A stretch of DNA of 64,000 bases. It comes from Lentzea cavernae. Its GTDB lineage: Bacteria > Actinomycetota > Actinomycetes > Mycobacteriales > Pseudonocardiaceae. Each line of letters begins with the position of its first letter. Position 1 is the stretch's first letter. Below, piece by piece: positions 8,638 through 17,519 of this stretch. Below the pieces are notes generated by a model. It did not search any database, was not told where the DNA came from, and saw only the letters and a program-made list of their open reading frames with translations. The stretch lies in NCBI RefSeq assembly GCF_014653695.1, contig NZ_BNAR01000006.1:62001-126000 (forward strand). The letters run 5' to 3'. The position numbers were made by a program, and so were the translations under genes.

Positions 8638-9264
8638 ATGCGGGGAGTAAGTGTGTGGGTGCACACCGCAGATCCATTGGCACGCGCAGGCATCTTGGAG
8701 CACTTCGAGACGCACCAGGGCATCGAGGTGGTCAGCGGGGACGAGCCACCGGAGCACTGCGATGTGCTCCTGCTCGCCGTCGACCAGGTGGAACACGAGG
8801 TGTTGTCGACGATGCGCGTGTGGGCGGAGGCGGAACGAGCACCGGTCGTGCTGATGGCCAAACACCTGCGTGGGGTCGATCTGATGGCGTTGGTCGAACG
8901 GCACGTGATGGCCGTTCTACCTCGCGCCCAGGTCACCGCGGCCCGGCTGGTCCACGCCGTGACCACCGTGGCAGCAGGCGGGGCGGTCATGCCGTCCGAC
9001 GTGCTCGGCGATCTGCTGCGCCAAATGCGGCGGCTGCACAGCGAGGTGCTGTCTCCGCAGGGTCTGGGCGACTCCGGTCTGAACACCCGCGAGGTGGACG
9101 TGCTGAGACTCGTCGCGGAAGGGCTGGGCACCGCGGAGATCGCCGAGCGGCTGAACTTCTCCGAGCGCACGGTGAAGCTGGAGATGCACCGCTTGACGAC
9201 CAGGCTGAACCTGCGCTCACGGGCGCACGCGGTCGCGTACGCGCTGCGGGCGGGTTTGCTGTGA
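8638..9264 (+). CDS. Orphan LuxR-family regulator
   Basis: A 208-residue response-regulator-like protein with a degenerate receiver domain (VWVHTADPLARAGILEHFE through PVVLMAK) and a C-terminal LuxR helix-turn-helix (LNTREVDVLRLVAEGLGTAEIAERLNFSERTVKLEMHR). The typical acidic pocket and phospho-acceptor are not clear. The start at 8638 has GAGGGG five bases upstream. It is divergent from, and similar in sequence to, the other LuxR protein. A glycosyltransferase gene follows after 101 bases on the same strand and might be its target, although co-transcription is not demonstrated. Confidence 0.8.
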   Translation: MRGVSVWVHTADPLARAGILEHFETHQGIEVVSGDEPPEHCDVLLLAVDQVEHEVLSTMRVWAEAERAPVVLMAKHLRGVDLMALVERHVMAVLPRAQVTAARLVHAVTTVAAGGAVMPSDVLGDLLRQMRRLHSEVLSPQGLGDSGLNTREVDVLRLVAEGLGTAEIAERLNFSERTVKLEMHRLTTRLNLRSRAHAVAYALRAGLL

Positions 9265-9365
9265 GCCCTGCGGGCGGGGATCAAGAGGGCGATTCTCCTG
9301 TCCCTCCGGCTCCTGTGGAGTGTCCCGGTCGGTTCCTGAAAGGGACAGTCTGCTCGACTGCCGCA

Positions 9366-10637
9366 ATGCCCACTTTGGACCTCCTGGTCGCGACCATGCC
9401 CGTACCCGGTCACGTGGCCCCTCTGCTGCCCATCGCCCGCGCACTCACCGAGCGCGGGCACCGCGTCCGGTGGTGCACCGGACGCGTGTTCGCCGGGCAG
9501 GTCACCGCGGCCGGTGCCGAGTTCGTCGCGATGGACCCGTCGATCGACCATTGTGGACGTAACGTGAACGAGCTCTTCCCCGAACGGAACCGGCTCAAGG
9601 GAGTCGCGAAGCTCCGGTACGACATGCGCGCGGTGTTCCTCGACCCGATCCCGGCCCAGATCGCCGACCTGCGCCGCCTGCTCGCCGACCGGCCGTCCGA
9701 CCTCGTGCTGCACGACACCGCGTACGTGGGCGCAGCCCTCCTCGAACAACTCGGCGGCCCGTGGGCCGTGAGCGTCGGCGTGACCCCGCTCATGCTGCCC
9801 GCACCGGAGATCCCACCCTTCGGGCCGGGACTGCGGTACCGGCCCGGTCCGCTCGGCAAGCTGCGCAACGCGGTCCTCGGGCGGCTGTTGAACGACGTGG
9901 TGTTCAAGCCGGTGTTCGAACACCGGGACAAGCTCCTGGAGGACTTCGGCATGCCCGCCGGTGAGCGCGGCCTCTCCAGCGTCTCACCGCACCTGCACCT
10001 GCAGAACGGCGTCGCCCAGCTCGAGCACCCCCGCGAGCAACTGCCGCCGCAGGTGAAGTTCGTCGGCGCGCTGGTCGACCGGGCGCCGGCGACCGAACTG
10101 CCGCCGTGGTGGGAGGAGGTCTTGCGGGCCGGAAGCCCGGTCGTGCACGTCACCCAGGGCACGGTCGCCGACATGGCCCTGAACCAGCTCGTCCTGCCGG
10201 CCATCCGTGCACTGGCCGATCAGGACGTCACGGTTGTCGCCAGCACCGGCGCCCACGACGTAGGACCGTTACCGCCCAACGCCTTCGCGGCACCGTTCCT
10301 GCCCTACGCCGACCTGCTGCCGCTGACCTCGGTGATGATCACCAACGGCGGGTTCGGCGGTGTGCAGCTCGCGCTCGCACAGGGCGTGCCGCTGGTCGTC
10401 GCGGGCATGACCGAGGACAAGCCGGAGGTCGCCGCCAGGGTCGAACGGTCCGGTGCCGGCCTCAACCTGCGCACCTCCACGCCCTCGGTCAAGGCTCTGC
10501 GCAGCGCCGTGCGCACCGTGCTGGACAACAGTTCCTACCGCACCCACGCGGTCAGGCTCGCCGCTGAATATCGCAAGCACGACGCGGGAACGCTCAGCGC
10601 CGACCACGTCGAACACCTTGCCCACGTGAACGCGTGA
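9366..10637 (+). CDS. GT1 (MGT-type) glycosyltransferase
   Basis: The 423-residue product has the GT-B fold of macrolide/UDP-glycosyltransferases: an N-terminal acceptor domain beginning PVPGHVAPLLPIARALTERGHRVRW and a C-terminal nucleotide-sugar domain with ITNGGFGGVQLALAQGVPLVVAG, a version of the PSPG-like donor motif. The usual HGG reads NGG here, a change of the conserved His seen in some subgroups. Such enzymes glycosylate natural products or detoxify antibiotics. No biosynthetic genes are adjacent, so a resistance or self-protection role is as likely as biosynthesis. Confidence 0.8.
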   Translation: MPTLDLLVATMPVPGHVAPLLPIARALTERGHRVRWCTGRVFAGQVTAAGAEFVAMDPSIDHCGRNVNELFPERNRLKGVAKLRYDMRAVFLDPIPAQIADLRRLLADRPSDLVLHDTAYVGAALLEQLGGPWAVSVGVTPLMLPAPEIPPFGPGLRYRPGPLGKLRNAVLGRLLNDVVFKPVFEHRDKLLEDFGMPAGERGLSSVSPHLHLQNGVAQLEHPREQLPPQVKFVGALVDRAPATELPPWWEEVLRAGSPVVHVTQGTVADMALNQLVLPAIRALADQDVTVVASTGAHDVGPLPPNAFAAPFLPYADLLPLTSVMITNGGFGGVQLALAQGVPLVVAGMTEDKPEVAARVERSGAGLNLRTSTPSVKALRSAVRTVLDNSSYRTHAVRLAAEYRKHDAGTLSADHVEHLAHVNA

Positions 10638-10665
10638 AACACCCGTAGGCCACAGAGAGGTACAG

Positions 10666-10830
10666 ATGCGCATCGGCATCGCGCTTCCCCTAGCTCCTTC
10701 CGCTCTGAACCGCGCGGCCCGGCGCGCCGACGGCTGGCTCGCCGTCGATCCGTTCGGGGACCGGGCGGGCACGAACGCAAGCCGGCAGGACACCACTTCC
10801 GCCGTCCCGGACGAAGACGTCCCATCCTGA
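10666..10830 (+). pseudogene. Internally deleted luciferase-like monooxygenase remnant
   Basis: A 54-codon ORF with a strong AGAGAGG ribosome site begins MRIGIALPL, the standard N-terminus of LLM-class F420/flavin monooxygenases, and then passes straight into ARRADGWLAVDPF, which resembles the ARLADGW motif normally found about 150-200 residues later. The simplest reading is a large internal deletion that joined the two ends, followed by an unrelated tail. Confidence 0.4.
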
Positions 10831-10871
10831 TCACGGGCACCTGGTGAATGGGGGAGGAAATGACCGAGCAG

Positions 10872-11402
10872 TCACGCCGTTCGGTCAAGTCCGGCCCTCC
10901 GCTGCCGCATCTGGCGGATCGCCCGGTGCGAGCGCGATTTCACCGTGCCGGACGGGACACCGAGGTCCCGTGCCACCTCCGAGGGAGTGGCGTTGGCGAA
11001 GTACATGCGTTCCAGCACGTCCCGGTGTTCCGCGCGGAGCCCGCGCAGGACGTCGCGAACCAGCACCCGGTCCACGACGGCGTCGGCGTGGTCGTGGACC
11101 GTCAGGTCGGCGTCCACCGACACCTCCTGCGGTCGTGCCGCGCGGGCGCGGTAGCGGTCGTGCACGATGTTGCGCACCACGGTCATCAACCAGCCGTACA
11201 CCGATCCCTTTCCGTTCAACAACGCCGCGTGGTGCTGCCACGCCCGCACCATCGCCTCCTGGACTACGTCCTCCGCCTCGGCGTGGTTGCGGGTGAGCTG
11301 CCGCGCGTACGCGAGCATCGCAGCCCGCTTGTCCTGGAACAGGTCGCGCACGAGCGCCTCGGCTTCCCCTGAGTCCGAGAGCGCTCTCATCGTCGATGTC
11401 AT
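10872..11402 (-). CDS. ECF RNA polymerase sigma factor
   Basis: A 176-residue sigma-70 family protein with region 2 (DKRAAMLAYARQLTRNHAEAEDVVQEAMVRAWQH and GWLMTVVRNIVHDRYRAR) and region 4 (LRAEHRDVLERMYFANATPSEVARDLGVPSGTVKSRSHRA), the layout of extracytoplasmic-function sigma factors of the SigL/SigK type. No anti-sigma gene is adjacent. The start at 11402 has GAGGGGAAG upstream. It lies 92 bases downstream of two coupled HTH/NB-ARC regulator genes on the same strand, so they may be co-transcribed, which would make the sigma factor an output of those regulators. Confidence 0.9.
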   Translation of the reverse strand: MTSTMRALSDSGEAEALVRDLFQDKRAAMLAYARQLTRNHAEAEDVVQEAMVRAWQHHAALLNGKGSVYGWLMTVVRNIVHDRYRARAARPQEVSVDADLTVHDHADAVVDRVLVRDVLRGLRAEHRDVLERMYFANATPSEVARDLGVPSGTVKSRSHRAIRQMRQRRAGLDRTA

Positions 11403-11494
11403 CGGTCTTCCCCTCGCACAGAACCGCGAGGAGAGCTTGTCCCGAAGTGGACGGCGCCACCACGAGAGACCAGCGGCAGAATCGCCGGTCCATC

Positions 11495-13870
11495 TCAGTT
11501 GATGAACACCTCGATCGGGACCCCGAGCGCCGCTGCGATCTCGGCTGTCTCGGCGCGGTTCAGCGTGAGGTCCGGGCGGCCGAGCAGCGCGACACCCCGG
11601 ACCCGGTGCTCGCGTGCCTCGTCTGGCCTGCCCAGCTTCTCCGCGAGGTCCGCGAGCATGGTGAGCAGCTGCACGCGCCTGCTCGTCGACTTGACCAACT
11701 CCATGGAGACCGACAGTTCGTCGTAGGCCTTCTCGTCGTGTCCCAGTGCAAGCAGGTATTTTCCGCGCATGTGGTGCGAGGAGGCACGTCCCCACACCGA
11801 ACCCGTGCTGAGGAGCCGCTCCGCCTGGTCGATGGCTCGTCCCGCATCCCCGACCTCTCCGTTGCGCAGCAACGTGTCCGAGTGACTGAGGTAGATCGAG
11901 GCCAGGTTGTCGTCACTGCTCCCGCCGCGCGGGCCGATCACGGCAAGATGCCTGGCGATCGCCTCACGCTGGTACCTGAGTCCCTCGTCCACCCGGCCGG
12001 CGGCGACGAGCGCGTCGCCGAAGGCGTTGCAAGCGATCGTCACACCGGTCTCGTACCCGGCTGACTGGAACAGCTCGAGCGCCCGCTGCCCCGAGCTCAC
12101 GGCGTCGTCTAGGTCTTTGAGGAACCCCTTCAGGACGGAACGGTAGAGATGAGCCCACGCCAGCTCGATGACGTCGTTCTCCCGCTCCGTCAGGGCGATG
12201 GCTTCCTCACCGACCAGCAACGCGTCCCGATACCGCAGGAAGACGAACCCCAGAGTCCACGTGACGAAGTTGAGCTGCACGGCCACGTCGTGCGCCGTGC
12301 CGACGACACGCGCGGCGTCGAGGCCTGCGCCGTACACCTCCAGCCACGTCTCGCCGGCCCCGCGGTGGTCCGAGTACCAGTGCATCGCATGCGCGAGTTC
12401 CAGCACGTCGGCGTGCCGCTCCCGCGCCACCGCCAGGCGCAGGGCGCCCAGCCAGCTGTCCGCTTCCCTGTCCAGCCACCGCTCCGCCGCACCCAGGTCA
12501 CCGAACACGGCGACGTCATCGGCGAGAGGTTCGTCGTCGGGGTGGAAGAACCTGCTCGCGGTGATCGCCTTGGTCAGCAACCACCGGATCATGAGCTGAC
12601 GACACGCCTCGACGTCGTCGGACGACGCCGCGAGCTTCTCGCCTGCGAACAGCAGCAGCAGGTCGTGGAACGAGTACCGGTCGGGCTCGCCGCCCGGCCG
12701 GACCAGGCTGGCATCCGCGAGCTCGGAGAGCGCGACGTCCGCGGTGGCGGTGCTCTGCTCGGCGAGCCGGGCTGCCAGGTCGAGGCCGACGTCACGCCCC
12801 GGAGCCAAGGCCAGTCTGCGGAACATCACAGCCGCTTCGGGGCTGAGTTGCCGATGCGACAACTCGAACGCCGCGCGCACCTGGAGGTTTCCGGCGCTCA
12901 GCAGGGACAGCGTGTTGGCGCTGTCGGCCAGCTGCTCCGCGAAGCCGGTGATCGACCACTCCGGCCGGCTCGCCAGCCGTCTGCCCGCGATCCGCAACGC
13001 CAGCGGCACCCTTTCGCACAGCCGCGCCACCTCGGCCACCGCCGCGGGTTCGGAAGCGCAGCGCTGGTCCCCCACGATTCCGGTCAGCACCTGCACCGCG
13101 GCCTCGTGGTCCATCAAGCCGAGGTCGAGCCGCTGCGCCCCGTCCAGGTCCGGGAGGACGTTGCGGCTGGTGACGAGCACGAACGAACCGGCGCTCGCCG
13201 CGAGCAGCGGCCTCACCTGCGCCGCGTCGCCCGCGTCGTCGAGCACCAGCAGCACCGAGCGTTCCCGCAGCAAGGACCGGTAGTGGCCGAACAGCTCGGC
13301 GGGGTCCGTCGGCAAGGCTCTCACCTGCACGCCGAGGCTCCTCAGGAGCCGGCCCGCCGCCTGTTCGGCCGACAACGGATCCTTGCTCATACCGCCCAGG
13401 TCCACGAAGTGGCAGCCATCGGGGAAGTGCTCCCGCAACCGGTGCGCGGCGGTGAGGACCAGGCTGGTCTTGCCCATCCCGGGAGGACCGTGGACGACCC
13501 CGACCCGCGTCACGACGGCGTCCCCCGCCGCTTCCGCCTGCTCCAGCACCCAGCTCAGTTCGCTCTGCCTGCCCACGAATCCGGCCGACGCCGAGGGGAA
13601 CGCGAACTCCCTCTCGTCGCGGACCTCCGCCGCCGGCACGGTGCGGTTGCCCGCCCCGAGCGCCAGCAACTGGGCGGCTTCGGAATCGGCCAGGTCGAGG
13701 CCGTCCGCGAGCAGGCGCAGGCTGCGCACGTGGGGCGTGAGAGCACGACCGCGTTCGAGGTCACGGATGGCACGGACGCTGACGCCCGTTCGTTCGGCGA
13801 GCTCGCCTTGGGTAAGCGCCGCCCGCAATCGGTAGAACCGCAGGTGGTCGGCCAGCGACTGGTCACTCAT
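11495..13870 (-). CDS. HTH/NB-ARC/TPR STAND regulator
   Basis: This 791-residue protein has an XRE-type helix-turn-helix (about residues 7-62: LRAALTQGELAERTGVSVRAIRDLERGR), an NB-ARC STAND ATPase (Walker A GPPGMGKTS at 128-136, Walker B SVLLVLDDAGD, sensor LVTSRN) and a long C-terminal TPR-like helical region. The layout is that of AfsR/SARP-related regulators but with an XRE domain instead of a SARP domain. It probably changes conformation with ATP and an unknown ligand to control transcription. The ATG overlaps the previous gene's stop by eight bases, indicating coupled translation. Confidence 0.85.
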   Translation of the reverse strand: MSDQSLADHLRFYRLRAALTQGELAERTGVSVRAIRDLERGRALTPHVRSLRLLADGLDLADSEAAQLLALGAGNRTVPAAEVRDEREFAFPSASAGFVGRQSELSWVLEQAEAAGDAVVTRVGVVHGPPGMGKTSLVLTAAHRLREHFPDGCHFVDLGGMSKDPLSAEQAAGRLLRSLGVQVRALPTDPAELFGHYRSLLRERSVLLVLDDAGDAAQVRPLLAASAGSFVLVTSRNVLPDLDGAQRLDLGLMDHEAAVQVLTGIVGDQRCASEPAAVAEVARLCERVPLALRIAGRRLASRPEWSITGFAEQLADSANTLSLLSAGNLQVRAAFELSHRQLSPEAAVMFRRLALAPGRDVGLDLAARLAEQSTATADVALSELADASLVRPGGEPDRYSFHDLLLLFAGEKLAASSDDVEACRQLMIRWLLTKAITASRFFHPDDEPLADDVAVFGDLGAAERWLDREADSWLGALRLAVARERHADVLELAHAMHWYSDHRGAGETWLEVYGAGLDAARVVGTAHDVAVQLNFVTWTLGFVFLRYRDALLVGEEAIALTERENDVIELAWAHLYRSVLKGFLKDLDDAVSSGQRALELFQSAGYETGVTIACNAFGDALVAAGRVDEGLRYQREAIARHLAVIGPRGGSSDDNLASIYLSHSDTLLRNGEVGDAGRAIDQAERLLSTGSVWGRASSHHMRGKYLLALGHDEKAYDELSVSMELVKSTSRRVQLLTMLADLAEKLGRPDEAREHRVRGVALLGRPDLTLNRAETAEIAAALGVPIEVFIN

Positions 13871-14939
13871 GGCAATCCGCCCTCACGGGCACCCCTTGTC
13901 CGATCAGGTAGGCCTGTGCGAGGTGAGCGATGGAGAACCCGCCGTCCGCGCCCGGCACCAGCATTCCGGCCGACAACAACTCGTGGCGCAGCGCTGCCGT
14001 CGCCGGCACCCCACCGGTACGCACGCACTCCAGCGCCGCCGCGCTGAGCGACCGGGAGCTCGCCTCCAGCGCTTGGACGAGCCGGTTGTCGGTGCCGGCG
14101 AGCACCCGTACTCCGCGTTCGGAGTCGCGCAGCACCTCGGCGAGGTGGGCAACGGGCCAGCGCGGCCTGCTGAGCAGCCGGTTTGCCGCGATGCGCACGG
14201 CCAGCGGAAGTCCACCGCAGAGCCGCACGACCTCATCCGCTGCCTCGGGTTCCGCACGCAGGCGGTCACGGCCGATGATCAGCTCCAGCAGCTCGAGCGC
14301 TTCCGGCAACGGACCGACGTGCAGCGCGAGGTCCGCGATCCGCGGCCGGCGGGTCGTCACCACGACCAGGCATCCCGGTGGCGCGTGCAATTCCTCTGCC
14401 CCGCTGTTGTCGTCCAGCACGAGCAGCACTCGCTCTCCGTGGACGGCAGCGACCAGATCGTCCTGGCTCAGCGCGCCCTGCACGAAGGCGACCCCACCGG
14501 GGAACGAAGCGGTGGCGGTATGTCCGAAGTGGACCGCGATCGTCGTCTTGCCGGCGCCGGGAGGGCCGTGCAGCACCGCGACGCCACCACTTTCAGCAAG
14601 CCCGGCGAGCGCGGTCATCTCCGCCGCTCTGCCGGTGAAGTCGGTGACACCAGGCGGCAGCGGCGACCGCCGCACGGCCGGCGGTACGGGAGCCTGCGGT
14701 GCGGACAACTTGCCGGTCTTGGTGGCGAGCAGAAACTCCTCCCGCTCGGCATCGTTCAGCCCGAGCACCTCCGCGAGCGACTCACGAGTCCGCCGCTGCG
14801 GCCATCTGATCCGTCCACATTCGACATCGCTGATCGAACGCGCGCTCACCCCCGCGCGCTCAGCGAGTTCCTCCTGCGTGAGTCCGGCCCTCCTGCGATA
14901 GGACGCGAGCAGTGCGCCGAGGGCTGGAGCGCCGGTCAT
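13863..14939 (-). CDS. HTH/NB-ARC regulator without TPR region
   Basis: The 358-residue protein has an XRE helix-turn-helix (LTQEELAERAGVSARSISDVECGR) and an NB-ARC domain with Walker A GPPGAGKTT (about residues 125-133), Walker B RVLLVLDDNS and the LVVVTTRRP sensor, followed by a winged-helix-like tail. Compared with its 791-residue neighbour it stops right after the ATPase, so it lacks the sensory TPR half. The two reading frames overlap (ATGAGTGA), suggesting they arose by duplication and work as a pair, the short one perhaps as a heteromeric partner. The start at 14939 is the family-like one. Confidence 0.8.
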   Translation of the reverse strand: MTGAPALGALLASYRRRAGLTQEELAERAGVSARSISDVECGRIRWPQRRTRESLAEVLGLNDAEREEFLLATKTGKLSAPQAPVPPAVRRSPLPPGVTDFTGRAAEMTALAGLAESGGVAVLHGPPGAGKTTIAVHFGHTATASFPGGVAFVQGALSQDDLVAAVHGERVLLVLDDNSGAEELHAPPGCLVVVTTRRPRIADLALHVGPLPEALELLELIIGRDRLRAEPEAADEVVRLCGGLPLAVRIAANRLLSRPRWPVAHLAEVLRDSERGVRVLAGTDNRLVQALEASSRSLSAAALECVRTGGVPATAALRHELLSAGMLVPGADGGFSIAHLAQAYLIGQGVPVRADCHE

Positions 14940-14959
14940 GGCGCACCTGCTGGGCAAGC

Positions 14960-15338
14960 GGTGCGGAGGGACAGACCACGGTGATCAACGGCTGCGCGCA
15001 GCAACGGTCCGACGCCATACCCGCGGTTCAACCGCGACGGCTGAGCACGCTCACGCCACAAGGCGTCGGGAACGGCGCCGTGCTCGCCTGTCTGGCCCGG
15101 ACCGGGGGTCTGCAAGCCTTCTCCGCCTCGTCATCGGAATTCGTCACCAGGTTGTTCGTGATGCTCACACCCGTGCGCGGGTTCGCAGCCGGGCCAGATG
15201 AGTCGCTCACTCCGTCAGCGCGCTGTCCCTGGCGCTGCACATCATCGACCTCGGTGAGCGGGGTGCCTGCCACAACGCACACGTGTTGACCGTGATGTAA
15301 CTCCGGTTGATCGGTCTGCTGCGCCTCGGCAGCCACGC
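14960..15338. other. Intergenic stretch without a convincing gene
   Basis: About 380 bases between the STAND regulator start and the PadR stop. On the plus strand a short open frame (about 15210-15300) reads SALSLALHIIDLGERGACHNAHVLTVM, which could be a fragment of a lost gene, but I cannot assign it. No promoter or RNA gene is evident to me. Confidence 0.4.
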
Positions 15339-15914
15339 TCACCCGGCCGCGGCGGCCGACTGGGAGGACGTGCCGGACAGCTCGCGTTCCAGCGCGGCCA
15401 CCACCTGGTCACACCACGCGAACAGCATCTCCTCCGACTGGATCCCGCCGCTGAGCACCAGGTAGTGGTGCAGCCGGCGTCCAGTGAGCGAGGCGGGGTC
15501 CGGGAAGTCCCGCTGCTCCATCCGGCGGAACGCGGCCACCCACCCGGCGTGCAGGTCGCGGTGCCGGGTGAACTCGGCGATCAGCGTCGGCAGGGATCCG
15601 AGTGATGCCCCGCGCAGTTTCACCGCGATCTCCTGGCGGTACGGCGCGGGCTCGCCGTTCTCCGAGAGCCAGCGGACGAACTCATCACGCCCCTCGTCGG
15701 TCACCTCGTAGACCTTGCGGAGAGGCCTGCCCTCCCCGGGCACCTCGTGAGAGGTGACCCAGCGGATCTCGGACATCCGCTTCAGCGTCCGGTAGATCTG
15801 CTGGTGGGTGGCTGCCCAGAAATGTCCGACGGACCGGTCGAAGCGCCGCGCCAGCTCATAACCGCTGCTCGGTCGCTCTTCGAGAGTGATCAGGATGGCG
15901 TGTTCGAGGGCCAT
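15339..15914 (-). CDS. PadR-family transcriptional repressor
   Basis: A 191-residue protein with the PadR winged helix (LEHAILITLEERPSSGYELARRFDRSVGHFWAATHQQIYRTLKRM, then a basic wing VPGEGRPLRKVYEVTDEG) and the C-terminal helical dimerisation domain. PadR proteins usually repress a neighbouring drug exporter and themselves. Here an MFS exporter gene lies just upstream on the same strand and a perfect 14-base palindrome sits 32 bases before the start. The start at 15914 (MALEHAIL) is the family-typical one; the frame stays open 36 bases further, into the palindrome. Confidence 0.9.
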   Translation of the reverse strand: MALEHAILITLEERPSSGYELARRFDRSVGHFWAATHQQIYRTLKRMSEIRWVTSHEVPGEGRPLRKVYEVTDEGRDEFVRWLSENGEPAPYRQEIAVKLRGASLGSLPTLIAEFTRHRDLHAGWVAAFRRMEQRDFPDPASLTGRRLHHYLVLSGGIQSEEMLFAWCDQVVAALERELSGTSSQSAAAAG

Positions 15915-15945
15915 GCCCGGAAAGTAGCCGGAATCGACCCTGGGC

Positions 15946-15959
15946 TGCAACTAGTTGCA
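15946..15959. promoter_or_regulatory. Perfect 14-bp palindrome, likely PadR operator
   Basis: TGCAACTAGTTGCA is fully symmetrical and lies 32 bases upstream of the padR-like start. PadR regulators bind AT-containing palindromes of the ATGCAA/TTGCAT type, so autoregulation is likely. Whether it also affects the upstream MFS gene is not shown by position alone. Confidence 0.65.
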
Positions 15960-16044
15960 TATGCGCCGACTTGCACAGCGTTCCGTGATCGGGACGGCAC
16001 GGCCGGCGTACCCCGGCACCGATCCTCCCGGCGGGACTGCCACG

Positions 16045-17280
16045 TCAGGTCCTAGCCGGCGGACCTTCTGCGACCGCTTCCTGTGCCTCTTGGGTCTCGG
16101 ATGGACCCACGCGCATCAACAGCGGAACTGCGGCCAGGCCGACGAGCAGCGTTCCAGCACCCGCCAGTTGCAACGCATGCCCGCCGCCGAGCACCGAACT
16201 CAACGGCCCACCCAGCCCCGTTCCCACGATGTGCGCGCTGTTGAGCATCGCACCGGACGAGGCGAACGCTCGCCCGCGCATCCGGGCAGGAACGTGCGCG
16301 TGCACCAGGTTGCGTATCGCCAGCCCCTGCACCGTGTTGCACACCCCGGTCAGCAGGAAGCTCGCGAAAGCCAGCGGGTACGAGTTGAACGATCCCGCGA
16401 CGACCAGCGCCACGCCCATCGCCACACTGGCGGTGACGAGCGCCGTCGTCTGCTTGGAGATCGGGACACGGGGTGCCACGAACGCGGCAGCGATGGTCAT
16501 CCCAGCCAGATGTGCGGCGACGAGCAGGCCGTATCCCAGGTCACCCGACCTCAACTGGTCTTGACTGAAGTACACCCTGGCCACCGTCAACACCGCTGTG
16601 AACACGATCGCGGCGGCGAGCGTCGGAACGACCACACGAAGAACGGCGTTCTTGCGGATGAGACCGCTGCCCTGCCGCACCTGCTCACGCCACTTCAGCT
16701 TCGCTTGGGACGGGTCGGGGTGCCGGCGAACCTTCAGCGTTCCGATGACAACGGCCATCACCAGGAACGAAAATGCATCACACAGCAGGACGGCCCGCTC
16801 CCCCACGAGGGCGATCAGCACGCCGGCGAGTGCAGGGCCGCCGATCGTGCCTGTGGTCCGAAACAGTTCGAGCCGCGCGTAACCAGCGGCCACCCCGTCT
16901 TCCCCGACCACGGCGGGGACCAGCAAAGCCAGTGCGGGCGACACCAGCGCCAACCCGAGGCCGATCAGTCCGACCAGCACGAGTGTCAGCCCAAAGTCGT
17001 TGACGAAGGCCAGCGCCGCGACGAGCAACGCTTGCACGCTCAAAACAACAGATATGAGTTTGGTGCTCTCGAACCGGTCCACCACGGCTCCTGCCAGTGG
17101 TGCCAGCAACACCATCGGCAGCACACCGGCGATGACCAGCGCGGAGATCGCACCGCCCGATCTGCCTTCTCCGTAAAAGCGCAGCGTGAGGACGACGAGG
17201 AGCATCTCGTCACCCATCGCCGACAAGCCGTATCCGGAGGCGATCAACGCCAATGTCGTACGAGAGCTCATATTGGCCAC
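16045..17280 (-). CDS. MFS transporter (probable drug exporter)
   Basis: The 411-residue protein shows about twelve hydrophobic segments and the loop 2-3 motif GAVVDRFES of the major facilitator superfamily, with a basic cytoplasmic central loop (VRRHPDPSQAKLKWREQVRQ). The pattern is that of the macrolide-efflux (MFS_3/EntS-like) group. Together with the PadR gene 130 bases downstream it forms a typical regulator/exporter unit. The start is GTG at 17280 or ATG at 17271; neither has a strong ribosome site. Substrate unknown. Confidence 0.85.
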   Translation of the reverse strand: MANMSSRTTLALIASGYGLSAMGDEMLLVVLTLRFYGEGRSGGAISALVIAGVLPMVLLAPLAGAVVDRFESTKLISVVLSVQALLVAALAFVNDFGLTLVLVGLIGLGLALVSPALALLVPAVVGEDGVAAGYARLELFRTTGTIGGPALAGVLIALVGERAVLLCDAFSFLVMAVVIGTLKVRRHPDPSQAKLKWREQVRQGSGLIRKNAVLRVVVPTLAAAIVFTAVLTVARVYFSQDQLRSGDLGYGLLVAAHLAGMTIAAAFVAPRVPISKQTTALVTASVAMGVALVVAGSFNSYPLAFASFLLTGVCNTVQGLAIRNLVHAHVPARMRGRAFASSGAMLNSAHIVGTGLGGPLSSVLGGGHALQLAGAGTLLVGLAAVPLLMRVGPSETQEAQEAVAEGPPART

Positions 17281-17519
17281 GGTCAGACATCGTGACAGAT
17301 GCAGCGGTATTCCACTTCATCGGACTTGGTCGCTCGCGTGGACGCGTTCATACCGACCCGCAGATCACTGCGCTACGGCCGATCGAGTGACTGACCGCGT
17401 TTGACGTCCTCAGGAATCCGTGGCAGTGTCGTTTACGTCAAGAGCTGGGGGGCACCTTGATTCATCTGGTCACATTCCTCGGCCCGCCAGCTTCCGATTC
17501 ATGGATGAGGGGGTCTTCA

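Noticed and set aside
8589-9365. N-terminal extension of the GT1 glycosyltransferase by 259 residues
   Set aside because: This part runs out of frame over the LuxR gene and is low-complexity; GT1 enzymes start at the MPTLDLL position.
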